DNA of 8,165 nucleotides from Pseudomonadota bacterium (GCA_023423995.1 JAFAEL010000199.1:1-8165); one strand, 5' to 3'; positions 1 through 6,569 are shown, counted from the first letter of the stretch. The notes: generated from the sequence alone by a model not told the origin. Translations and numbers: made by a program.

Positions 1-582
1 CCGCGGCACCATCCAGCGCTGAGCGAGTTCCGCAGGAATCGGCGCGACCTCCGTCCGCGGGTAGATGCCGCGCCGCCCCGCGATGATGACGTTCGGGTCG
101 ATGTCCGTGGCGAGGATCTTGACGTCGTGCTCGGGCGCGTCCGGCATCAAACCAAGGAGCGTCAGCGCGATCGAATAGGGTTCCTGACCCGTCGAGCAGC
201 CGGCGGACCAGATCCGCACCCGGCCGCCTTGCCGGAGGCGCGAGACGAGGCCCGGCAGGACCTTCCGCCCGAGATCCTCGAAGTGGTGCGGTTCGCGGAA
301 GAAGCGCGTGACGTTCGTGGTCAGCGCAGCGAGCATGTTGCGCCGCTCGCCCGCACCCTCCGCATTGGACACGAGTTCGCAATAGGCCCGGAAGCTCTCC
401 AGGCCGAGCGCCCGCAGCCGTTTCGCGAGGCGGGAATAGACCAGCGTGGCCTTGCTCTCCGGTAGCGCGAGCCCGGCATCCGCGTAGAGCATCGCGGCGA
501 TCTGCCGGAAATCCCGCTCGGTGAAGGGGAATTCACCGGCCGCGATGGAGCTCCCGGCCTGCCGCACCGACAAGGTCGACAT
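1..582 (-). CDS. cheR: Chemotaxis protein methyltransferase CheR (partial, 3' end beyond window)
   Basis: CheR transfers methyl groups from S-adenosylmethionine to glutamates on chemoreceptors in the cytoplasm, providing adaptation opposite the methylesterase CheB. Only the first 194 residues are present; the family is usually about 270-300 residues, so the C-terminal part is outside the window. Visible landmarks are an N-terminal helical domain (about residues 17-85), the conserved TNVTRFFRE stretch (89-97), the SAM-binding SAGCSTGQEPYS loop (126-137), and ATDID (158-162), whose acidic residues contact SAM in family members. The start is the ATG whose first base is 582, four bases after the cheW stop; no strong Shine-Dalgarno is visible, so translation is probably coupled to cheW. 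The beta-subdomain that decides whether CheR can bind receptor pentapeptides would begin just past the window edge, so pentapeptide dependence cannot be judged. Identification is secure. Confidence 0.96.
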   Translation of the reverse strand, partial: MSTLSVRQAGSSIAAGEFPFTERDFRQIAAMLYADAGLALPESKATLVYSRLAKRLRALGLESFRAYCELVSNAEGAGERRNMLAALTTNVTRFFREPHHFEDLGRKVLPGLVSRLRQGGRVRIWSAGCSTGQEPYSIALTLLGLMPDAPEHDVKILATDIDPNVIIAGRRGIYPRTEVAPIPAELAQRWMVPR

Positions 583-586
583 TGCT

Positions 587-1051
587 TCAGGCGGCCTTGG
601 CCTGTTCGGGGAGCATGCGATCGAGCGAGACCAGGCTGATCAGTCGCCCGTCTACTGGCAGGAGGCCTTTCACGAACGCACCGGCGGGGTCGTAGGCGAC
701 GCCGGGCGTCGGCTGCAGCGCATCCTCGGACACCGTCAGGATGTCGGAGACGGCATCGACGAGGAGCCCGACCAGCTGATCGCCGATCCGGGACACGATG
801 ATGACGTGGCGGGCGGTCGGGTCGGTCGTCTCCAGGCCGAGCCGCGCGGCGAGATCCACGACGGGAAGGACGGCCCCCCGCAGGTTGATCACGCCACGCA
901 CGAAACCCGGCGAGTGGGGCAGCGGGGTCGCGGGTGTCCAGCCCCGGATCTCGCGGACGGCCTGGATGTCGATGCAGAATTCCTGGGCGCCGATGCGGAA
1001 GGCAATCAGTTCCTTCCGGTCGGCCCCTTGCACGTTGCTTTCGGTATTCAT
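587..1051 (-). CDS. cheW: Chemotaxis coupling protein CheW
   Basis: CheW is the cytoplasmic adaptor that links CheA to receptor tips in chemosensory arrays. The 154-residue product is of typical length and is a single CheW domain spanning nearly the whole protein (about residues 12-148). The hallmark GFVRGVINLRGAVLPVVDL segment is at 49-67, followed by a second subdomain with VGLLVDAVSDIL (94-105) and FVKGLLPVDGRLISLV (126-141). The ATG start lies three bases after the cheA stop, and a weak GCAGG sits upstream inside the end of cheA, so expression is probably coupled to cheA. It is the third of four consecutive core che genes in one transcript. The domain is distinct from the CheW-like P5 domain at the C terminus of CheA, which is encoded separately next door. 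No missing key segment is seen. Confidence 0.97.
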   Translation of the reverse strand: MNTESNVQGADRKELIAFRIGAQEFCIDIQAVREIRGWTPATPLPHSPGFVRGVINLRGAVLPVVDLAARLGLETTDPTARHVIIVSRIGDQLVGLLVDAVSDILTVSEDALQPTPGVAYDPAGAFVKGLLPVDGRLISLVSLDRMLPEQAKAA

Positions 1052-1054
1052 GGA

Positions 1055-3283
1055 TCAGCCTGCTGCGAGGAGGCGGGGTTCTGTGATCGCGGCGGCGTCG
1101 CAGGAAGGGCCGGCGATGACGGCGTCGACATCGAGGATCAGGGCGACGCGGCCATCCCCGAGGATCGTCGCCGCCGCGATCCCGGCGACGCGCTGGTAGT
1201 TCGCCTCGAGGCTCTTGATGACCACCTGCCGCTGGCCCAGGATCTGATCGACGAGGAGAGCGGCGCTCCGCCCATCCTCGCCCTCCACGAGGAGCGCAAC
1301 GCCCTCCGTGGGCTCGATCGGGGTGGCCCGGTAGCCGAGGCGATGCCCGATATCGAGGATCGGTACATAGCGGCCGCGTATCAGGAGAAGCGGGACGCTT
1401 CCCGCCAGATTGCGCACGGCGGCAGCCTTGGGCTGCAGCGTCTCCATGACGGCGGTGATCGGCAGCACGAAGGTCTGGCCGCCGACCGACACCACCATGC
1501 CGTCGAGCACGGCCAGCGTGAGCGGCAGGCTCAGCGTGAAGGTCGAGCCCTGGCCCGGTCGGGACGCGATGCTGATGCGACCGCCCAGTGCCTGGATCGA
1601 GCGCCGGACCACGTCCATCCCGACACCCCGGCCGGAGATGTCGGACACCGTCTCGGCCGTCGAGAAGCCCGGCATGAAGATGAGGTTGTCCGTCTCTTCG
1701 TCGCTCAAGCTCGCGTCTGGTGGAATAAGGCCCTTGCCGACCGCGATTTCCCGCACGCGCCTGCGGTTGATGCCGCCGCCGTCATCGGAGACCTCGATGA
1801 CGATGCGGCCGCTGCGATGCAGAGCCGAGAGGCGGACGACGCCCTCCGCCGGCTTCCCGGCCTCGCGCCTCCGCTCCGGCGATTCGAGCCCGTGGTCGAT
1901 CGCGTTGCGGATCATGTGCGTGATCGGGTCCGTGAGGCGCTCGATGACGGTCTTGTCGACCTCCGTGCCCTCGCCCTCCACGACCAGGCGGACCTGCTTG
2001 CCGGTCGCGCTGGCGACCTCGCGCACGAGGCGCGGCATGCGCTGGAAGACCGATTTCACGGGCTGCGCCCGGATCGCCATGACGCTGTCCTGGATCTCCC
2101 GCGTCAGGAGCTCGAGGTCGTCGAGGCCGACCACGATCCCGGACGAGCGGGCGACCCCGCTCTCGAGCACGCGCTGTGCCAGCATCGCCTGGTTGATGAC
2201 GAGTTCACCCACGAGGTCGATGAGGCGGTCGACGCGGTCCAGGTCGACGCGGATCGTCGGCGAGGCTGCCGGAACGGCCTGCACCTCCTCCTTCCTGGCC
2301 GGAGGCTCGGCCGCGCGCGCCGGGTGCTCCTTCAGGGGGATCACCTCGGCGACCGGCTGCTCCGATGCACCCTGGGCGGCTTCCGGGACAGCGGCGGCGA
2401 CCTGGGTCACCCCGCCTGTGGCGCGCGCGATCAGCGCCTTGATGTCGAGCTCATCGAGGGGCACAGCCGCCGCCGCGGGCTCGACCGGAACCGGCGGGAT
2501 ACCGGCGAACGACGTCTCGTCCGGATTCTCGATGGCCAGTTCGCAATCGCCCTCGACGAAGTCGAAGACCTCTCGGATAGCCGCCTCGTCGGCCGTGGCC
2601 ACCCTGGCCGTCCACCGGAAATAGGCCGTCTCGGGCTCCAGTGCGTCGAGGAGCGGGAGCGTGCTTGCGTCCAGCTCGATCTCCGTCCTGCCGAGCGATG
2701 CGAGTTCGCGCAGCAGCACGGCGGGCTCGTTCGCCTTGGCGTAGAGTGCGCTCGTAGGCTTGAAGGTGACGATCCGGCTCTCGGCAGGCGCGACGACTTC
2801 GTCGAGCGGTGCCGGCTCGCTCTCGGGCAGGTCGATTGCCACGACGATCGGCGCGAAGTCGAGATCCAGGAACTCGTCCCCGGCCGAGGCGTCCTGCTCC
2901 GTCCCGGTGAGTTCACCGAGTTCGGCCACCAGGGCCTGGGCACGAGCCTCGTCCATCACGGTGCCGTCGCGCGTGGCCCGCACGAGGTCGGCCAGCACGT
3001 CCGAGGCGCGCAGCATCACGTCCAGGATCGGGCCATCGGGCGCCAGCCGGCCGGCCCGCATCTCGTCCAGGACCGTTTCGAAGACATGGGCGAAGCGGAC
3101 GAGGTCGGTCAGGCTGAAGGCGCCGGCGCCGCCCTTGATCGAGTGCACGGCGCGAAAGACGGCGTTCACCGTCTCGGAACCGCACTCGCCCTCCTTCATG
3201 GCGAGAAGGCCGACCTCGAGTTCGGCGAGCTGCTCCTCGCATTCCTGGAAGAATGTGACCTTGATGGAAGCGAGGGGATCCAC
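1055..3283 (-). CDS. cheA: Chemotaxis histidine kinase CheA
   Basis: CheA is the cytoplasmic kinase of the chemosensory array. It autophosphorylates on a histidine in its HPt domain and passes the phosphate to CheY and CheB. The 742-residue product shows P1/HPt (about 1-125) with the phosphorylated H47 in AVHSIKGGAG and an acidic E69 downstream. A region at about 170-255 resembles the P2 response-regulator-docking module of alphaproteobacterial CheA. An Ala/Pro/Glu-rich linker (about 260-340) follows, then P3 dimerisation helices (about 343-405). The P4 ATPase domain has the N box HMIRNAIDHG (456-465), the SDDGGG box (499-504) and GRGVGMDVV (551-559). A P5 CheW-like domain runs from about 590 to 725. 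The GTG at 3283 is chosen as start: it is preceded by AGAAGGG at 8 nt, it opens with a typical P1 beginning (MDPLASIKVTFFQECEE), and the open frame further upstream only runs antisense-like through cheY and STAS. All catalytic elements look intact. Confidence 0.96.
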   Translation of the reverse strand: MDPLASIKVTFFQECEEQLAELEVGLLAMKEGECGSETVNAVFRAVHSIKGGAGAFSLTDLVRFAHVFETVLDEMRAGRLAPDGPILDVMLRASDVLADLVRATRDGTVMDEARAQALVAELGELTGTEQDASAGDEFLDLDFAPIVVAIDLPESEPAPLDEVVAPAESRIVTFKPTSALYAKANEPAVLLRELASLGRTEIELDASTLPLLDALEPETAYFRWTARVATADEAAIREVFDFVEGDCELAIENPDETSFAGIPPVPVEPAAAAVPLDELDIKALIARATGGVTQVAAAVPEAAQGASEQPVAEVIPLKEHPARAAEPPARKEEVQAVPAASPTIRVDLDRVDRLIDLVGELVINQAMLAQRVLESGVARSSGIVVGLDDLELLTREIQDSVMAIRAQPVKSVFQRMPRLVREVASATGKQVRLVVEGEGTEVDKTVIERLTDPITHMIRNAIDHGLESPERRREAGKPAEGVVRLSALHRSGRIVIEVSDDGGGINRRRVREIAVGKGLIPPDASLSDEETDNLIFMPGFSTAETVSDISGRGVGMDVVRRSIQALGGRISIASRPGQGSTFTLSLPLTLAVLDGMVVSVGGQTFVLPITAVMETLQPKAAAVRNLAGSVPLLLIRGRYVPILDIGHRLGYRATPIEPTEGVALLVEGEDGRSAALLVDQILGQRQVVIKSLEANYQRVAGIAAATILGDGRVALILDVDAVIAGPSCDAAAITEPRLLAAG

Positions 3284-3291
3284 GTGACGCG

Positions 3292-3298
3292 CCCTTCT
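3292..3298 (-). promoter_or_regulatory. Ribosome binding site of cheA (sets GTG start)
   Basis: On the minus strand AGAAGGG lies 8 nt before the GTG at 3283. It supports this non-ATG start for cheA over the long open frame that continues upstream without a plausible initiation site. Confidence 0.7.
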
Positions 3299-3312
3299 GG
3301 GACTGTGGTCGA

Positions 3313-3678
3313 TCAGGCTGCGACGCGGCGGATCGCGCTGACGAGTTTCTCGGGATTGAAGGGCTTCACGATCCAGCCGGTGGCGCCGGCCTCGCGCGCC
3401 CGCTCCTTCTTGGCCGCGTCGCTTTCCGTGGTGAGGACCAGGATGGGCGTCGCCCGATGCTTGTCGTCGCGCCGCACGTTCTCGATCACACCGAACCCGT
3501 CCATGCGCGGCATGTTGATGTCCGTGATGATCACGTCGGGCTTCTCGGCCCCGAGCATTTCCAGCCCGTGGACGCCGTCGACGGCCTGGACGACGCGGTA
3601 GCCGGCATCCGTGAGGGCCAGCATCAGCATGTCCCGCATGGTGCGGGAATCGTCGATCGTCAGGATGGTCTTGCTCAC
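3313..3678 (-). CDS. cheY: Chemotaxis response regulator CheY (single receiver domain)
   Basis: This 121-residue protein is a stand-alone receiver domain with no output domain. It accepts phosphate from CheA and is expected to bind FliM, or to act as a phosphate sink for a second CheY. The receiver residues are all present: acidic pair D9-D10, phospho-acceptor D53 in ITDINMPRMDG, T83 or T84 in VLTTES, and K105 in IVKPF. The switch aromatic next to it is W102 where E. coli CheY has tyrosine. The GTG at 3678 is chosen because it forms a GTGA overlap with the stop of the upstream STAS gene and has GGGAG 8 nt upstream; an in-frame GTG at 3687 overlaps that same Shine-Dalgarno and cannot use it. 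As the first of the usual two CheY genes in rhizobial operons it corresponds by position to CheY1, which in Sinorhizobium acts mainly as a phosphate sink. That role is inferred from synteny only. Confidence 0.95.
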   Translation of the reverse strand: MSKTILTIDDSRTMRDMLMLALTDAGYRVVQAVDGVHGLEMLGAEKPDVIITDINMPRMDGFGVIENVRRDDKHRATPILVLTTESDAAKKERAREAGATGWIVKPFNPEKLVSAIRRVAA

Positions 3679-3980
3679 CGCACGCACTCCCGGGAGATGG
3701 AGAAGAGGAGGAACGACGCGCCGAGCGTCTCCAGGCCCTCTTCGAAAGCCGGGGAGGTTCCGCCCAGCGAGAAGGGCACCCCGTCCGACGTCCAGGTCGA
3801 ATGGGCGGACATGATGACCTGGAGGCAGAGCGCCCCGACGCGGTCCACATCCGTCGCATCGACGCAGATCGCCTTGCCGCGAAGGGCGCCGAATTGCTCC
3901 TTCAGCGGCGCTGCGGCCGTGAGATCGAGGACGGGCCGCAGCTTCAGCGTCGCTGCCTGTGTCTCTAGTGCCGGCTGCAT
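3675..3980 (-). CDS. Small STAS-domain protein of the che operon (CheS-like by position)
   Basis: The 101-residue product is essentially one STAS domain (sulfate transporter/anti-sigma antagonist fold), here linked to chemotaxis. The segment ICVDATDVDRVGALCLQVI (38-56) is the typical proteobacterial STAS core. Where SpoIIAA-type antagonists have a phosphorylatable DSSG, this protein has D46-R47-V48-G49, so regulation by serine phosphorylation looks unavailable. The ATG at 3980 is chosen because GAGGAG lies 6 nt upstream; the open frame extends 21 codons further up to another ATG, but that extension is basic and unlike the domain. The gene overlaps cheY by 4 nt, so the two are translationally coupled. 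In Sinorhizobium meliloti the small protein in this operon position, CheS, binds CheA and speeds CheY1 dephosphorylation; equivalence is inferred from position and size. It is unlikely to be a true anti-sigma antagonist given the lack of an anti-sigma partner. Confidence 0.85.
   Translation of the reverse strand: MQPALETQAATLKLRPVLDLTAAAPLKEQFGALRGKAICVDATDVDRVGALCLQVIMSAHSTWTSDGVPFSLGGTSPAFEEGLETLGASFLLFSISRECVR
3687..3691 (-). promoter_or_regulatory. Ribosome binding site of cheY
   Basis: GGGAG on the minus strand is 8 nt from the GTG at 3678. It overlaps the alternative GTG at 3687, which excludes that codon as the likely start. Confidence 0.65.
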
Positions 3981-3986
3981 CCCGCG

Positions 3987-3992
3987 CTCCTC
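3987..3992 (-). promoter_or_regulatory. Ribosome binding site of the STAS gene, overlapping the MCP-remnant stop
   Basis: GAGGAG on the minus strand, 6 nt before the ATG at 3980. Its first bases are part of the TGA stop (3991-3993) that ends the MCP-like tail, the arrangement expected if the STAS gene was once translationally coupled to an upstream receptor gene. Confidence 0.75.
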
Positions 3993-4179
3993 AGAACTCT
4001 TCCCAGCCTTCTTCCGTCGGCTGCGGCTTGCGCACCGCCGCAAAGCAGCGCCCGCTCACCGTGAGGGCTCGGGTGCTGCGCCCAGCCGGACCCGGGTGCC
4101 CCGGCAACCGGTTGCGCGACGGTGGCGCCATTCTGCTGCGCAACCCGATCCATCTGATTAACGGCCCCGGAGGCGTAGA
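3991..4179 (-). pseudogene. Remnant of the 3' end of a methyl-accepting chemotaxis protein gene
   Basis: Chemoreceptors end in a long cytoplasmic coiled coil and sometimes a flexible tail closing with a W-x-x-F pentapeptide that tethers CheR and CheB. On the minus strand, one frame (about 4177 down to 4112) reads SGAVNQMDRVAQQNGATVAQ, which strongly resembles the AVNQMDQVTQQNAAMV segment of alphaproteobacterial receptors. A second frame, from about 4071 down to the TGA at 3991-3993, reads ALTVSGRCFAAVRKPQPT followed by EEGWEEF, matching the end of the coiled coil (compare ALxRLVGRF) and a tether pentapeptide. From the AAT of NQMD to the GGG before RCF is about 109 nt, close to what an intact receptor would have, so a single net shift of one base (or equivalent) separates the two halves. 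Upstream of about 4180 no receptor sequence is recognisable in any minus frame, so the sensor part and most of the signalling domain are gone. Rhizobial che operons commonly start with an MCP gene exactly here. Family comparison is from memory, not a search. Confidence 0.72.
4104..4115. repeat. Perfect 12-bp palindrome inside the MCP remnant
   Basis: GCAACCGGTTGC is its own reverse complement. It lies in the stretch where the reading frame of the receptor remnant changes. It has no loop and no T tract, so it is not a terminator. It could be a regulator site or chance in GC-rich DNA. Confidence 0.35.
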
Positions 4180-4200
4180 CGAGATTTCCTAAAACTTCTC

Positions 4201-4222
4201 TGCCGCGGGCCGCCCTGCGGCA
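4201..4222. repeat. Inverted repeat able to form a GC-rich hairpin
   Basis: TGCCGCGGG and CCCTGCGGCA flank a three-base CCG loop, giving about nine base pairs with one bulged T. On the minus strand it is followed about six bases later by TTTT, too short a tract for a convincing rho-independent terminator. It lies just outside the recognisable upstream limit of the MCP remnant. Confidence 0.35.
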
Positions 4223-4390
4223 CGCCGGGCAACCGTCCGAAGCGTCCCCGAAACCGGGGCGGGAGCTCTTGCCTGGGTCGAAGAGGACCTTGCGATTCTC
4301 GCTGGAGGACCGAACCTCCGCTCTCGCGCCGGAAGCCGGCCAGGCGCATGGCCGAAGAGTGCCTGTGGGCGCCGGCCGCGCAAGCATTCG

Positions 4391-4412
4391 TTAACCTCCC
4401 GGAAACCATAAT
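4391..4412 (+). promoter_or_regulatory. Candidate CtrA box overlapping a -10-like hexamer upstream of fliM
   Basis: TTAACCTCCCGGAAACCAT (4391-4409) contains TTAA, seven bases, then GAAAC. This approximates the TTAA-N7-TTAA consensus of the response regulator CtrA, and each eight-base half agrees at six positions with the half-site TTAACCAT. CATAAT at 4407-4412, one mismatch from TATAAT, overlaps its right end; no good -35 hexamer is seen, which is common at activator-dependent promoters. The element is about 100 nt before the fliM start. CtrA control of flagellar genes is well known in alphaproteobacteria, but binding here is inference. Confidence 0.4.
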
Positions 4413-4509
4413 CAGTCCTACACGGAGCATGACCGCGGCCTTCAGGCCGGCCGGTTTTCCAGGGGGTCTCCGCGACGCGGGCGACACGTCCGACGGATCG
4501 GAACGACGG

Positions 4510-5538
4510 ATGGCGAACCCGACAATTCTCGAACCCGGGCAGGGCGGCGAAGCCGAACAGGACGCGCCGTTCAACCAGGCGTCGATCGACGACTTTCTCG
4601 GGCTCGGCGGCTTCGGCGGGCCCGTCCAGAGCCCGTCCGGCATCGACGCCCTCGTCCACGCGCCGACCGTCCCCTACGAGCGCATCCCCATGCTGGAGGC
4701 GGTCTTCGACCGCCTCGTGAAGCTGCTGCGGATCTCGGCCCGCAAGATCACGTCCGACCTCGTCGAGGTCCAGCTCGACCGGATCACCTCGGTGCGGTTC
4801 GGCCAGTACCTCGACTCGATCGCGCTTCCGTCCCTCATCGGCGTCGTGAAGGCCCAGCCCTGGAACAATTTCGGGCTGATCACGGTGGATTCGAGCCTGG
4901 TCTATGCGCTGATCGACGTCGTCTTCGGCGGCAGCGCGAACCTCTCCCCGCCCATCGTCGAGGGCCGGTCCTTCTCGTCCATCGAGATGAACATGCTGCG
5001 ACGCTTCGTCGAAGCGGTCCTCGGCGACACGCGCGAGGCGTTCAGCTCGATCTCGCCGGTGGAGTTCGTGCTCGACCATTTCGAGACGAACCCGCGCTTC
5101 GCCTCGATCACGCAGCCGCAGAACATCATCGCGCTCGCCACCTTCAAGGTCGAGCTCGGAACCCTCCAGGGGTTCTTCGACATCGTCCTGCCCTTCGTCA
5201 CGCTGGAGCCGATCCGCGAGGCCCTGAGCCTCTCCTATGTCGGCGACCGCCTCGGCCAGGACGACGTCTGGCAACAGCACCTCGTGACGGAGGTCAGCCG
5301 CTCGGAGGTGAAGCTGACCGCAGTGCTGCACGAGCAGATGCTGCCGCTCGGACGCGTGCTCAACCTCGCGATCGGCGACACCCTGATGTTCGACATCGGG
5401 CCGGACCATCCCGTACAGCTTCGCTGTGCGGACGTGCTGCTCACCCGGGGGCGCATGGGCCGCGCCGGGAGCCACGTGGCCGTGAAGATCGGCCAGACTG
5501 TCGCGAAACCGCATTACGAGCACGAACCCCCGGCCTGA
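4510..5538 (+). CDS. fliM: Flagellar motor switch protein FliM
   Basis: FliM is a C-ring protein at the cytoplasmic base of the flagellum. Phosphorylated CheY binds its N-terminal peptide to change motor rotation, and its body contacts FliG and FliN. The 342-residue product has an N-terminal FNQASIDDFLGLGG segment (21-34), the counterpart of the LSQDEIDALL-type CheY-binding peptide, though divergent from enteric FliM. A middle CheC-like domain (about 50-235) contains DVVFGGS (136-142), and a C-terminal SpoA/FliN-like domain spans about 262-332. The ATG at 4510 gives the expected N terminus. The frame stays open upstream to ATGs at 4429 and 4348, but those add residues unlike FliM, and the Shine-Dalgarno-like GGAG before 4429 is only one base from the codon. 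The ribosome site before 4510 is weak (GGAACGACGG). The gene is 11 nt ahead of fliG and divergent from the che operon whose CheY it should sense. Confidence 0.95.
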   Translation: MANPTILEPGQGGEAEQDAPFNQASIDDFLGLGGFGGPVQSPSGIDALVHAPTVPYERIPMLEAVFDRLVKLLRISARKITSDLVEVQLDRITSVRFGQYLDSIALPSLIGVVKAQPWNNFGLITVDSSLVYALIDVVFGGSANLSPPIVEGRSFSSIEMNMLRRFVEAVLGDTREAFSSISPVEFVLDHFETNPRFASITQPQNIIALATFKVELGTLQGFFDIVLPFVTLEPIREALSLSYVGDRLGQDDVWQQHLVTEVSRSEVKLTAVLHEQMLPLGRVLNLAIGDTLMFDIGPDHPVQLRCADVLLTRGRMGRAGSHVAVKIGQTVAKPHYEHEPPA

Positions 5539-5549
5539 ACGCCTGACCC

Positions 5550-6569
5550 ATGTCGACGATGATGGATGCCAAGGGCCGGGACGACCTGAGCGGCGCACGC
5601 AAGGCGGCGACGATCATGCTGATGCTCGGAGAGGAGCGCAGCGCGCCGATCTGGGAGCACCTCGACGAGGAGGAGGTGAAGAAGCTCTCGCTCGCCATGG
5701 CCGAACTCGGCACCGTGCCGCGATCGAGCATCGAGGCGATCGCGGAGGAATTCGCTCAGAACCTTTCCGAACAGGACAGGATCGTCGGCAACTACGATCG
5801 GACGGAGGCCTTCCTGCGCGGCGTCCTGCCGAAGGAGAAGGCCGACGTCATCATGGACGAGATCCGCGGCCAGGCGAGCCGCAACGTCTGGCACAAGCTG
5901 TCCAGCGTCGACGTCTCCCTGCTGTCGGCCTACCTCAAGGGCGAGCACCCGCAGACGGTCGCCCTGATCCTGTCCCGGCTGCCGGCCGAGATCTCGGCCA
6001 AGACCCTCGCGCTCCTGGACGAGTCCTTCGCGACCGAGATCCTCAACCGCATGCTGACGCTCAACAACGTCCAGCGTGAGGCGCTGGAGAGCGTCGAGCA
6101 GGTGCTCCACGCCGAATTCCTGTCCGGCCTCTCGCGCACGCAGCGGCGTGACTCGCACGAGGCGATCGCGGAGGTGTTCAACAACCTCGACCGGCAGAGC
6201 GAACGCCGCCTGATGATTGCGCTCGAGCGGACGAACGAGGTTGCCGCGACGCGCATCAAGGAGCTGATGTTCACCTTCGAGGACCTGACCAATCTTGGAC
6301 CGGCCGCGATCCAGACCCTGCTCCGCACCCTCGACAAGGGGCTGCTCGCCCGCGCCCTGAAAGGCGCGAACGACAAGGCGCGCGAAGCCTTCACGACGAA
6401 CATGTCGAGCCGGGCCGCGAAACTGTTCATGGACGACCTCGAGGCGCTCGGCCCCATGCGCCTGCGCGACGTCGATCAGGCGCAGGCCACCGTCATCCAG
6501 ATCGCCAAGGAACTGGAGGCGAGGGGCGAGATCATGATCGGCCGCAACCGGGACGACGAGTTCGTCTAG
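5550..6569 (+). CDS. fliG: Flagellar motor switch protein FliG
   Basis: FliG is the rotor protein that sits on the MS ring (FliF), contacts FliM, and interacts with the stator MotA to generate torque. The 339-residue product has an N-terminal FliF-binding domain (about 10-100), a middle domain with the FliM-binding EHPQ motif (132-135), and a C-terminal domain. This includes the MFTFEDL hinge motif (240-246) and the torque helix, whose charged residues match E. coli positions: K271, R288, D295, D296 and R304. It ends DDEFV. Length and all functional residues are normal. The ATG at 5550 follows fliM by 11 nt with no evident Shine-Dalgarno, suggesting translational coupling; in-frame ATGs at 5559 and 5562 are alternatives that would trim three or four residues. 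No fliN lies between fliM and fliG, unlike the fliM-fliN-fliG clustering in Sinorhizobium, and no further flagellar gene follows in the window. Confidence 0.97.
   Translation: MSTMMDAKGRDDLSGARKAATIMLMLGEERSAPIWEHLDEEEVKKLSLAMAELGTVPRSSIEAIAEEFAQNLSEQDRIVGNYDRTEAFLRGVLPKEKADVIMDEIRGQASRNVWHKLSSVDVSLLSAYLKGEHPQTVALILSRLPAEISAKTLALLDESFATEILNRMLTLNNVQREALESVEQVLHAEFLSGLSRTQRRDSHEAIAEVFNNLDRQSERRLMIALERTNEVAATRIKELMFTFEDLTNLGPAAIQTLLRTLDKGLLARALKGANDKAREAFTTNMSSRAAKLFMDDLEALGPMRLRDVDQAQATVIQIAKELEARGEIMIGRNRDDEFV

Larger units (their letters stand above)
4180..4509. other. Divergent intergenic region between the che operon and fliM
   Basis: About 330 bases upstream of fliM and beyond the MCP remnant contain no convincing gene. 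Open frames that cross it are shadows or extensions of neighbours. It holds a hairpin-forming inverted repeat at 4201-4222 and a CtrA-box-like element at 4391-4409. Promoters for both the leftward che operon and the rightward fliM-fliG unit are expected here or in the remnant. No clear -35/-10 pair for the che direction was found. Confidence 0.6.

Noticed and set aside
128..137. SAM-binding loop of CheR reads GQEP rather than the GEEP of enteric CheR
   Set aside because: The GQEPYS form is, as far as I recall, common in alphaproteobacterial CheR, so it is not evidence of inactivity. The numbers given are residue positions 128-137 of CheR, encoded at about 172-201 on the minus strand.
521..3601. 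A plus-strand open frame of over 1000 codons opposite cheW, cheA and cheY
   Set aside because: It is antisense to clearly conserved che genes, its translation is rich in D, R, H and G with no recognisable domain, and such long antisense frames are expected where third positions are mostly G or C.
4348..4509. Upstream extension of fliM to ATG 4348 or 4429
   Set aside because: The added residues do not resemble FliM, the upstream region contains the regulatory-looking element, and MANPTILEPG beginning at 4510 precedes the CheY-binding peptide at a normal distance.
4189..5598. A minus-strand 469-codon open frame opposite fliM
   Set aside because: It is antisense to conserved fliM, low in complexity (D, E, R, L, H-rich), and explained by GC bias. 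It only overlaps the intergenic region by chance.
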